A model generated the notes under the pieces. The model had not been told where the DNA came from and did not search any database. It was given only the letters and a program-made list of their open reading frames with translations. From Vanilla planifolia (taxonomy: Eukaryota; Streptophyta; Magnoliopsida; Asparagales; Orchidaceae), in the NCBI GenBank assembly GCA_023846275.1, contig CM043877.1, positions 16,970,607 to 17,034,606 on the forward strand: a stretch of 64,000 nt of DNA, written 5' to 3'. Position 1 is the first letter of the stretch, and every line of letters starts with the position of its first letter. Positions 50,831 through 62,510 of the stretch are shown here, piece after piece. A program made the position numbers and the translations under genes.

Positions 50831-53800
50831 TGGTAGCATCCACCATTTTCCTCATTTGGCCTTTCTTAATCTTTGGGTGCTACTTAAATTCTTGTTGTTC
50901 TTTTCCTTTACTTTGTTTTGAAACCATTTAAACATCAAATTGTGAAAGTATTTTTATTCCTTTCAAAAACCAAGCAATGGAAGCAATATAGGAACCATCT
51001 CATGAAATCATATTAAAATATTTAGTGAAGCAATATAAAACAAGCTATTTGCAACTATTGTAAACATCAATGTTTTTCATGTTTTTTTAAAATCATATGT
51101 ACATACAAAATCAAGTTTTACATGTGCTTTTTCTCAAATAAGTAAAATTTATAATCAACACTTCTAATGACAAGTGATCATCTATTATGACATGTTATTA
51201 TAAGTTAAATCTTAGTTTTTTTAAAGTCCTATATGGTGTATTCTTTTACCATGAAATATTAAGACAAAATAGACTTGAGTCAATTGACATTGGCTTAGTG
51301 AAAAAAGAATGTAAGAAATATAAAATAAGTAATTATTGGATAATTGTATGCATAGTCTATATTAAAAATAATATACAATAATAAAAAATATGCTATTTTT
51401 CTCTCTTTGGATTTCTAAGTTTCTTTTCAAAATCTTATTAATTTATTTTTGATCCCTTTTTAAATTTAGTATATTAGAAATATTTTATTTTAGATAACTT
51501 AATAATACCTATTTAGTAATACTTTTAGAGATATTTTAATCAAGACAGTGGTCTTACTTTTGGAGCATTAATTTAGATAATAAAAGAATTATTTTTAGAG
51601 ATATTTTATTATTGAATAACAAGTTTGCTTTGAAAGTAATTATTAATACTCCATCATTATTACTTGACCCAATTTTCATCAAATCAACATTCATTAATCA
51701 TCCATTTTTCTTTTTAACAAACATGGTGTGATATAACTAAAAAATATAATATTAGCATACTCAAATCAAAACATATGTCAAAGCAAGCACGACATGTCAT
51801 TGTAAGCAAGATTAGTAAGCATCTTTCATTTGATAATTTTATATATGATTTGAGGCACATAACCTAGCATTATATATTACATCAAAGCATATATGTGATT
51901 TACAAGTTTTGGTTTCTTATGCTTCCTCTAATTGATAGCAACATATTACAAATCAAGATTAGTAAGCATCTTTAAATATAATATTTTTATATATCAATTG
52001 AAGCTTTTAACCTAATATTATATATTACATCAAATTAGATATATCATGTACAAGTTCTACTTACATAATCATCTCTAACATTTCTTTCATTATTAAGGCT
52101 TTTAACATATATGACATAATATATCAAACATATATGTAATACATAAGTTTGCTCTCTCTTACTTTCTTGTGAAGTGATCTCACTAAGTTATGATCTTTGC
52201 TCCAAGTTTTGGTTACTATAATAACCAAGATCTTATCTCTCAGTTTTATTTTTACTATACACCTAACTTCTCTTAGATTCTTTTCAATGTTTGAGAGTAT
52301 TTTTCTCTCTTTTCATCACTCTAATACAAGTGGTCAAAATATTACACATATTTTTTTACTAAAAAACTTCTCTCAAATTTGGCATCACTTATTTTTATAT
52401 AGAACATCTCTTAGTATTTCCTATCCATCCATCTTCCTCATATGGCTGTTTTCCTTTGTTTTACACTTGATTTCAATGATTCTTTATCGATTAGACTCTC
52501 TCTCTACTATGATTTACTTCACCATTTTGTTATTTTGAATTCATTAATCCTTTTAGTTTTTATTGATCACACATGTATGATCAATCTAATCACATTGTAT
52601 AATTTTCAACTTTGTCTAAACTTGTCTTAAATTCTTCTTATTATACTATTATAATTTTATTATTTTATTCATACGATATGCCCATTCATCTTTGTTGTAA
52701 TGGATGATTTTTCTTATGTCATTATCTTTAACTTAGTTAAATTTGATGTAATTTGTGCTTAGTTAATGCACAAGAGGGGAGGTAAATTGTATTTTTAATC
52801 TTTTTACTATTTTGAAAATCTATTCTTAATTTAAAATTTGGTAATTATAAAAATTTTATTATTTTAAAATATTTTTCAATAAAATATTTTATTCTTGATA
52901 AAAATAATTTTGAAAATTTCTTTTATATATATTTTAATTAAATTATTTTTAAATAATAAAGATATCATAAATTACAAAATAATAGAAAGTAAAACCACAA
53001 AGAATTTTTAGGTAGTTCTACCTAACCCATGCCTACATATAGCCCCAGTCAACTCGACGAGGATTCCACTAAGAAAACTACTCTCTTCACCATAGCAAGT
53101 AGAGATAACCTCTACAAACCACAACCTTTTGTTGCAGCAGGTAGGGGTACATCGTCACAATTATAATTACAAAAACTTATAATATTAAAGCACAATACAA
53201 AATAATAATTAATCACAATATTTTACAATTCACTTATAAAAACTTATATGGCACAAGTCTAAAAATGATGTTGAAATATAAGTATGTAATTGAAAATTAT
53301 TGAAATAATTTAAATGATTTAGTTTTGAAATATTAAATCTAAATGATTTATCAATATGTCCGAACATTATTAAGAAAACTAGGATCAACAAAATTTTTGC
53401 ATTATGATAACCTTTTTCGATAAAAATAATAATAAAGAAGTAAATAATCAAATATAAAGAAGTCACCAATAAGATGTGCAGTCGAAAAAAATGCTGAAGT
53501 AAGAAGGAGAAATATATCACAAAAATGGCTCTAGTAAAGAAGTCAAAATTATATTATAATTTTTTATTTTGCACATCCTCTTCTCAAAATATTAATGTAG
53601 CAAAGTTAAAAATCATTTCCTTCCAACTCCTAAGGCTTCTTTATTTATAATAGAATATTAAAGATTAAAATAGAATTTTTTAATGACTAAAAATGTCATT
53701 TGAAATAGCCATTAGCATTTCGAAGCTCTAAACAAACATAAACAACTTTCTGGAAAGCTGATCACTAGCGGGAATGACGACCTCCGTTTGATCTGAGTGG

Positions 53801-55395
53801 GCAAAACAAGACTCGCCTGATCAGAATGTAAAATGAAGGGTTCATATTTAATCCAAATGGTATTTGATCAAGGCCATTAGATTCTGCATGTTGGATGGAT
53901 AGTGATGAAGCGCATAAGCACTATTCACAAAGACAAAGACGATCAAAACTGCTCGATCAAGCTTTACAGATGAACGATAAGATGGAATCTACTGTTCACT
54001 AAAGTGGGAGTAACCCAGACCATTCGATCACGAAAATGCGCTATCAAACGGAACTGATTCACTCTAGCTTTGGATGTAATAGGCATTGAAATTTAATCCC
54101 ACATGTTCTAATTGCTATGGATTTTACATGTTATAAGGATTCCTTACATACCACATTACGAGACAATACATGGGGTTGGCTCCCCACTCTGTGCTAAGGA
54201 ATTCATATCTTGGGCCACTTGCATACTTACAGCATCAAATCAATATCATATTGGGTCCAACCTAACCCACTTCGTTACTTGATATTTCACGAGTCAATCA
54301 TGACTCATCATGCTTCTAGGCCTCATTGGGTTGACTTGGGCCTGACCCGAATCAATTCACACGGTATACTTATCCATTGCTTTTAGGGCTCATTGCCTTG
54401 TGCTTTAGGCCCCTTGGCCTGTGTTACACCCTTGTGTTTGATGAGTCAAGCATAAATATTTATATTTTATTTAGGCTTGATTTTAAGTAAAATTGTTAAT
54501 ATTTAATTAAATCAAGCCATGTATTTCACATATCTAAAATAGTGGTCTCTAAGGACCTTGAAGCCATGGCATACTTCAAGGAAATTTGAGACATGTACTA
54601 GAATTTTCATATTTGAGTTTTTATTAATTTTTCTTGAAATTGAGATCTCCAATTTTTGAGATTATGAGGCACACTAGTAGTATTAATATTTAAAAATGTT
54701 ATAAACTTAATAATTATTGAATTTTGATTTTTGGGCCAAGCTTTATTGACAAAAAGTATAGACATTGGTATTTGATTTTTTAAAATTATTTAGGAATTAT
54801 TTTTCATAAATTTCTTTTCATAGTCATTTAGAAAACTTATAATACTATGATAATATAAAATTATTTTGGTACACTTATATTTAAAATTTTAGCACAAAAA
54901 TTCTTCCAATCAACCTTAAAACAGCTTAAGTCTCGGGAAAATTCACGGTAGCACTGGGCGGGCCGACTCGTCACGCAATTAGCCCGTCCAGGTCTTTTAG
55001 AAATTAAAAAAAATTTTAGTTGACCCAAAAAGGGGCGAGCCAAGACCGCTCAAAGCCCGCCGAGAGGACCACTGCGAGGCCAAACTACAGCGATGGTCAA
55101 CGGTCAAATGAACAGTGCTCGGCTAAGCCAGGCCCGCCCAAAGCCCACAGAGAGGAGCTCGGCTAGGTCAAACTACAGCGACGATCAACGGTCAATGAAC
55201 AGTGCATGGTCAAGTCAACCCGACCAGGTGATGAAATCCCGGTCAAGGAAGGGGAAAGCCAGCCCCACAGAGGCTCGAGAAGCAAACAGCACAAATCCCT
55301 TATAAAGCGGTGCGCCGATTTTCGTTCTGCGGTGTGGGACTAAAAATCCCACCTTATAACTTCGGCAGGATCCAAAGGCGCAGATCAAGCCCGCC

Positions 55396-55608
55396 CAGAT
55401 CCAACGCTCCAGATCAAAATCAAATGGCTGTTTCGCAAGTTTAATCTGCGCCGTTCGTTCAGCGCGCGGATCCGACGCTCCAGATCAAAATCGAACGGCT
55501 GTTTCGCAAGCTTAATCGGCGCCGTTCGTTCAGCGCTCAGATCCAACGCTCCAGATCAAAATCGAACGGCTGTTTCGTAAATTTGATCAGCGCCGTTCGA
55601 TTTTGGGC
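55396..55608. repeat. Three 71-bp tandem repeats
   Basis: Units start at 55396, 55467 and 55538. Each contains GACGCTCCAGATCAAAATC-like text and a GCCGTTCG motif. They sit upstream of the TATA box where LTR enhancers usually lie. Confidence 0.9.
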
Positions 55609-56003
55609 CCGGATCGGACGGTGGCTGCTTTCCGTCCATTGCCCAAACTGCTAGTTGTTTTTTAGGAGCCGTTGAAGGATTTTTTTTAGCTCAATTTAAG
55701 CTTTATAAATAGGGAAGAATTAAGATTTATATTTTTTACCTTTGCTAAATTTTTTCAAAAATTTCAGATCTCAAATAAAAGCAATCATCAAGCAAAAACG
55801 GTGCCTTCAAGCTCAAAAGGAAAACTGCAACAAGGCGCTTGAAATTAGAGGTTCATGATTCAATTTTTCTCATTTCTATCCTTCTAATTTCTCAATTGTG
55901 TGTGCCTCATTTTTTCTCCAATTTCTCCTAAGTTCTTTTTGCCAATCGTTGTATTTTTCGTTTTGGGGTAAGGGCATCCCGGCAGTAGTGCTAAAGCCCC
56001 GGG

Positions 56004-56100
56004 TTTGAGTTGAGCCCGGAGAAAAACTCAAGTAGGTTTGGGATTAGCCGTAGTAAAAATCCCAAGTAGGTTTGAGGTGAACCGTACGAAAAACCTCACT
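56004..56100 (+). repeat. Three consecutive 34-bp hairpin repeats in the LTR leader
   Basis: Each unit has a short stem around an 11-15-base loop: TTGAGTT/AACTCAA (56005-56031), TTGGGATT/AATCCCAA (56038-56065) and TGAGGT/ACCTCA (56073-56098). Units are joined by AGTAGGTTTG. Stem bases differ between units yet remain complementary. Confidence 0.75.
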
Positions 56101-56373
56101 TGTAATTGTTGCATTTAGTGGATTTTTTCCCAACACCAGTTGGGGGTGGACGTAGACTCGATTTTGAGTCGAACCACCTAAAAACTTTTGTGTTCAAATT
56201 TCTTTATTCATGTTTAAAAACTTTTAAGTTTTAATTTCGAAGGTTATAAAATTTTGAAATACACAATTCACCCCCCCTCTTGTGGGATTTCCTTAGCACG
56301 AAACACTTCAGCCTGAACTTATGGGCTTGGTCATTGTTAAGTTCTTTGGCCAAGTTTTTATTTTTTTAAAATG

Positions 56374-56376
<3 letters not shown>

Positions 56377-56412
<36 letters not shown>
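56377..56412. repeat. (TA)18 microsatellite
   Basis: Uninterrupted TA dinucleotides just right of the copia-type LTR end. Confidence 0.95.
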
Positions 56413-56417
<5 letters not shown>

Positions 56418-57086
56418 ATTAATTTTAAAAGTATTTTTTAGTTATTAAAATAACAAAATATTTTGCAAATATTAAAAATAATAATACAAGTGAATGAATA
56501 ATATGCAACCTAATTATGCTATATATAAATAAGTGATATGACAAATATCAAACTAGTTAATATTTTGAAGATGAACTTCGAATGGTCAGCTATTCCACTA
56601 AGAATTTGATCAATGATTCTTTGATATACCATTTAAGTCATAATTAGAGCATAGCCACAAACGCTATTTAGCATTACTTCACTTGTGGATTACTCTGTGA
56701 GACATCTAATTAAATCTTATCAATTTGTTGACCCTAATCTTGAGAGGCAAGACCTAAAAGACCCTTGATAAAAATATTAGAGAAACTAATATAATAGCTT
56801 TATTATCATCAAACAAGTGATGTCATAACTAAAGGTACAATAGTATTTATATAATTATCCTAGTCATATTGTCCAATGCTTTCATTTGCTACTTAACTCA
56901 TCGAACTTAGTTCAAAATTTTCTTTCTTATTTGATCATTCTTGTGTTGTCATTTCTTTCATACTTGCATGATATTGTATTGTCAGTCTAACTCCTTTTTA
57001 TGGATTAATATCTTTATATCATTTTTAGTCATCCTTGTATGATCATTGGCCTAATTTTGTATTTATTCATATTTTTTTCAAGTTCA

Positions 57087-57121
57087 TTCTTTCTTTCTTT
57101 CTTTCTCTCTCTCTCTCTCTC
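57087..57121. repeat. (CTTT)n(CT)n microsatellite
   Basis: CTTT units pass into CT units inside the right part of the diverged LTR. Confidence 0.9.
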
Positions 57122-59170
57122 ATACTTAACTATATTGTGTGAGAAATTCCTTGAATTGACTTGTTATTTCCATAAAGTATATAATGAAAAATTCAAAGTT
57201 GGACATTATCCTTTTCCTGCAAGAGGGACATTATCCTTTTCTTTGATCATACTATACAATAAAATCTTTTCTTAGCCTATTAGACTCATCTAACTATAAT
57301 GTCAATGCACTAACTATACTTTATTATACTTATATGTTTATGTTATTATATTGATATGATATAATCTTATTTTATGGATTTGTTCACATTACAACTCGAT
57401 TGATTCTCTCACTCAATCATATTGTATGATCCAATGATATCGTATTGTATTGTAACTTAAAATCTTGAAAAAATTATAAAAAAACTTAATATATGTCTAG
57501 ATCAAAATTATTATTTTATAACTCATTCCTTTTTAAGATTATCAATTATTCTAAATATCACATATTTTGTTAAAATAAATTGTTCCTATCTTTGAGATGT
57601 TATAATTTGTAGCCTTTGGACCAACTAATGTAAGCAGTGATTATCGTGTGATTGCTTATGTAAATTGGTCATTAAACATGATGTAGCTCTTATTTAAAGG
57701 CTTTTAAGTAAAGGTTTATGAGGATGATTTGTTCTATATAGGAAAAATGAGAAAGAGTTATTGTTGTTGTCCTTTGACTTTGAAAGCATCAAGTTATGTC
57801 CTTAATAAATGATAATAACATTCCTCAGTTAGTATGAGATGACCAAGTAGGATGATGCCTCTATATTTAGGCATAAATAAAAAAAGATAATAAATAAAGT
57901 ACAAAAAGAAAATAATATTAATCATTATATTCTATAACATATGCATATGATATATCTATTTATACTACTTAAATCTTTTTGTAATTCAACTTATGACATA
58001 CTTATAATATAACTTTGTCTATTACATGTATATAAATGGTATTAAAACTTAAATTGACATAATTGATGTTAAGTAAAGATGACTTGAAGCTTTGATAACA
58101 TTATTTTTTTCTTAACATTATTACAATTAACATATTTACTTATTGAATCTACATTAACTTTACATTCTTATTTGTATATTTTTATTGTGCATGTGTTAAG
58201 AACAACTCCACACACCAATGGTATGAGCAATAAGTGTGTAAGAATAATAGAATGACTATATATAAAATACATATTTCTTTTATCAAAACAAAGGTACTTA
58301 TTTATTATTATTTATGTTTAGTGATAATAGATAATTAATAGTAAGCGATGAGTCTTAATGAAAAAAAGTGCCAAAAGGGTCGTCATAATGTGGTATCAGA
58401 GTAATTAAAATACTAAGCAAAGAAAACTTTAGGTGACATTATAATACCAAAACATAAAAATTAAAGTAATACATAATAACTTGTGAGATGTGGCCAGACT
58501 ATTATAGTGGGGATGGTATTCACATATAGTTGTATTATTATAGCATTCCAAAGGATGAGTCAAAGCTTTAAAGAGAGGAGAGAAAGATTATAATTATCAT
58601 CAACATTAAATAAATATGAAAAATGATGGTTTTATTATTTTAGATTTTTTGATAAATTATTATTTTTTCTAAAATGTGTACATTAAACAAAAAAGATATA
58701 TAATTCCTAAAAGGAGAGAGAGACAAACATAGAAAATAAGAATACAATTTATTTGGAACCCAATGGTACTAAAGTGACAAAAATCAAAGGTGTCTAGATA
58801 ATAAAATCAAATATAAAAAATTATAAAAATCTAAAAATAATTAAAATATATAATTTTAATTAATTAAGAAATTAAAATAGATATTAAATATCATTAGAAA
58901 ATTATAAAATTGAATATCAATATGAGAACCATGGAGAAGTTTAGGTTAAAATTATCTTGATAAGAAGATGCATTATGAATATTAGAAAAAAAGAAGCTAA
59001 ACATTAATAATAAAAGTAATTATAACAAAGATTTAAAATATTAAATAAAGTTAAGAAATACTAAATATTAATAACAAGTAAATCTTTTAGAGTAAGAATT
59101 TTTAATAATGGTAGGCAAATGTTTGGAGGCTAAATTGAATAAAAAAATTAATTAAACCTACGTTATATAT

Positions 59171-59171
59171 A

Positions 59172-59245
<74 letters not shown>
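59171..59245. repeat. (AAT)n microsatellite, about 24 units
   Basis: AAT trinucleotides run for about 75 bp with one early interruption (AATAGTAAT). On the minus strand they give a meaningless poly-Ile frame. Confidence 0.95.
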
Positions 59246-59599
59246 TCCTAAATAAATAATCATAATATTCCTTATTATATAATAGTTATGGAACATAAAT
59301 AATGGCAAATAGATTATTTCTTAATTAACCTAATTAGTTTAATTAATTAGTTTATACTTTAATATTGATAATTCTTAACTTTGACCTTGATTAATTCTAT
59401 GGGTGCAATTGTAGTGGTAGTGAGGGAAACTAAAGGAGCTTTGTGGGGAGAAATGTATAAATGTTCATAGGGAAGCTTAAGGGAGAAGAGGAAACACTAA
59501 AAAGGCACTAAAAACATTAGATCTGTTAAGAAAAAGGAGTTTGTAAGATGGTTGGCTAGGGGCATTTTAGGAGAAAATTGGCTGCATGGCGTCTACTAC

Positions 59600-60270
59600 T
59601 ACATATGGAGAGAGAGAGAGAGAGAGAGAGAAAGAGTCCTACTAAGAAAAGAAGAGAGGCTCAACTCATAGATAGGAAAAGGAGTAGAAAGAGGGAAGGT
59701 GTAGTGCCACTAAGGTAGAAGAAGGGAGGATGAAGAGAGAGTTATTTAAAGAGGAAGAGAAAAGGAAGAACATTGCTAAGAAGAGAAGAAAGAGGAGATA
59801 TGGTGGGAAAGAGAGAAAGAGGAAGAGAGATAAGAACATCTTTGAGATAAAGAAGAAAGATAGTAAATGAGAGAGATGTTGAGGAGAGAGAGAAAGAAAG
59901 AGAGAGAAAGGAGAGAGAAGAGTAAACTTATTGATAGAGAGAAGAGTAATGCTAGGATTAAAAATAAAGGGTAATGTTAAGAGAATAGAAGAGAGAGGAA
60001 GTGCACTGCCCAAGAAAAAAAGGAAAAGGTGTAGGGAATTAAAAAGTGAAAGAAAAAGGGAGAGAGAAAGGAGAGTTATATTCAATTTTGGAGGAAAAAG
60101 AAATATTGTGGGAATTTTTGGAAAAAATAGTGAGAGGAATTAAGGGGCCAAGTTGAGAGGAGAGGAAAAAAAGCAAAGATTTATGAGGTAGCCATCCAAG
60201 AGAAAGGAAGAAAAAGAGAGAAAGTGATTGTTGGGAAAAAAAGGAAGGGAATTAGGAAAAATCTAGAAGT
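59600..60270. repeat. Purine-rich (GA) tract of about 670 bp
   Basis: The + strand is nearly all A and G, beginning with (GA)11 at 59608-59630 and continuing as degenerate GAGA/GGAA/AAAG words. The frames on either strand are low-complexity and not genes. Confidence 0.85.
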
Positions 60271-62510
60271 AGCTGAACAAGCAAGGAATTAAACTCATAA
60301 AGGGCTTTGCAAATAGGTATTAAATTGATTTTGGCATGACCATTACATTAGAATCAAAGTAGATATTTTCATATAATATATGTGTATTTGATTTGATTTT
60401 TAATGCTTGACACTTGTCATCCCTTACTTTAAATAGGAAGTCTTTAAAATAAAGGTTTTTTGAAAAATAAGGGTACTCATGTAACGATTAATGAGTTGCA
60501 AATGTTTTAAAACTTTAGAAAACAATTTAAATTCTATTTTGTGAAATGTGGTGTATGTTTTGTTATGGATGAGCATAAAATCTTGGAATCGTTACATTTA
60601 TTTGGAACAATTACATTATTTGTACATCATGTCGAGCATCGAAGCCTAGTTACATGGATTTACATTAAAGGGAAGGTAAAATGGAATAATTTCTAAATAC
60701 ATCAAACTAGTTGTATGGAACTATGCTCATAAAGGAAAAAAAATAAACATTATTTAAAGGATTAAGGCATAATTAATCATTCAACATAATTTGGTCAATA
60801 TGTTATCCAAAAAAGATGTATTTTACATCAAAGAATGGCCTAGTGCTTGCTGCAAGCACAATTATGAAATTCAATGGCTATATGTATCTTGTATTGGGGA
60901 ATGGCATGATGGTGTAACCCAAGAATAGAAATAAATTACTATGTATCTTGAAAAGGCTCGGAGGTTTAACCCAAAAATAATTTACAAGAGAGAAATTTTA
61001 AATGGGAACAAGTAATAAATAAAAGTGAAAATGAAAGGAGAAAAAAACTAAGGGTTTGAAAAGGAAAAATTTTAAAAGAGGTCAAAGTGATGGTATAAAA
61101 AAAATGTTTATAAAGGACAAAAAGCATTGCATGGGCATACATTATTTTTATCACGTTTAGCTTTTAATTTGTATGAAATGTTTGTTATTGGATCTTAGCA
61201 TATGACATGAATCTAATATTATGACATGAATCTAATAATATGATGATGACTTATCTTTTCTTTGTCATTAATGATTACAAGTGATCATAATATACTACAT
61301 GGGAACATGGTAAAAGAGTACATGGAGTAATTACAATTTTATTGCTTTATAACATTATATTTTAGTATCATGTATTGAAAGATGGTTTTAGATATCTAAT
61401 AAATTATTGCATTAGCTAAATTGATATCTTGTATTCAGTTGCACTAGTTGGTTTCTTTTTGCTACAATATAAATATTGGATAGCAATTTTTTTTACGTAA
61501 AGTAAATCAATTGGATTGGTTTTAAATTATATTATGATTTTATAAAGGTATATTTGTCTCTCAAAAAGAAAAGAAGTTTCAAATAAATAAAAAAAGATGG
61601 TATATAGGTTTTAAAAAGTAAAGAAACATTTTTTCAAACATATAAGAAAAAAAATTTAGTGGTTCTAGTTTTGAATAAGGAACTAGGATGTCACAAATAA
61701 CATCAAAGTAGTTGAAGTCTTATGAGGAAAAAAATAATTTAACCTTAAATGAACCCAAGTTAAAATGTCTCGAAGAGGGAAAAACTATGTGAACAATTTT
61801 AGAAATGGATATCAATTATGAATAAATCTTAGAAATGAATGGATCTAGGTTGAAAATCTTGAATGGATAATTTATGATGTGAAACTTAAAAATTGAGAAA
61901 TATATGGTGAAAACTTAGAGATAGATGAGCCAAGGTAGAATACTTGACAAAAGAACAAAGTATGGTAGATCTTAGAATGAAATCACACATGCATACACAC
62001 ACACAGCCACACTTTGTTTTATTATTATTTGATTGATAAATATTTTTATAAATGTGATTTCCATTTGTTATAGAAAATTGTAAAGAAGCCAGGTTGTTAT
62101 GTCCCTTCTTCAATCATTTTCAATTCCACAAAAATCAAAGTAACTTTACAAAAACTATAAGGACATTGAATTCTTTTCCTCAAACTAGGAATGAGAAATT
62201 TCTTCTAATTACTTCTTTTCATAAAATTTCACATACTATATTATTATCAACTACAAGTATAAGCTTATATAATAAAAAGCTATTAATTTCTTTACTTATC
62301 CGAACATATACATATACACAACTTTAAAGATTTCAAGGTGAGAACCTACTTATTCCCATTATCACCTTACTCTCTCTTCTTTCTATACTAATGACATGCA
62401 AATTTGCTTAGCACATAATTTTGAATGATAAAGAACATTTAAACAAATTTTAATGGAAATAACAAATGTAAAAGAAACAAAGTAAGATAATATCATAAAA
62501 TTAATAACAT

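Larger units (their letters stand above)
52747..56305. mobile_element. Insertion bounded by inverted copia-type LTR ends
   Basis: The left end (TGCTTAGTTAATGCACAAGAGGGGAG style) is the inverted, diverged counterpart of the right end (CACCCCCCCTCTTGTGGGATTTCC). Homology continues inward: AATTTTTAGGTAGTTC on the left matches the reverse complement of GAACCACCTAAAAACTT on the right. Each arm has a TATA box pointing outward (minus near 53640, plus at 55704). No gag or pol was seen between them, so either two solo LTRs inserted head-to-head or an internal region was lost. Confidence 0.5.
54950..56305 (+). repeat. Copia-type LTR with U3 tandem repeats and TATA box
   Basis: A GC-rich U3 contains two ~90-bp repeats (about 55053-55210) and three 71-bp repeats (55396-55608). 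TATAAATAG at 55704-55712 follows. The R/U5 part ends in CAATTCACCCCCCC, usual for the 3' ends of plant copia LTRs. The left boundary is not determined, and no PBS follows at 56306, consistent with a solo LTR. Confidence 0.55.
50831..57604. mobile_element. Diverged LTR of the solo-LTR family, split by a nested insertion
   Basis: The sequence from about 50831 (TGGTAGCATCC) to about 52740 follows 6558 to about 8350 in order. Shared stretches include AAACATCAAATTGTGAAAG, TTATTTTTAGAGATATT and TTTTTATTGATCACA..TGTATGATCA. The sequence from about 56930 to 57604 follows the last 600 bp of that LTR and ends TTTGAGATGTTATA (compare GAGATGTTGCA). The 3.6 kb between does not match. A target duplication is not convincing (ATGGT versus ATTTG). 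The alignment was made by eye. Confidence 0.55.
57605..62510. other. Gene-poor region with simple repeats
   Basis: No gene or retrotransposon domain was recognised. It includes the AAT tract, the purine-rich tract and a short TATGACATGAATCTAATA tandem pair near 61200-61240. A stretch near 60330 weakly resembles the block near 9740 (GCATGACCATTAC), which suggests another old LTR. Confidence 0.4.

Noticed and set aside
59666..60085. A 139-codon Leu/Ser/Phe-rich minus-strand frame
   Set aside because: A product of the purine-rich tract on the other strand; low complexity, not a gene.
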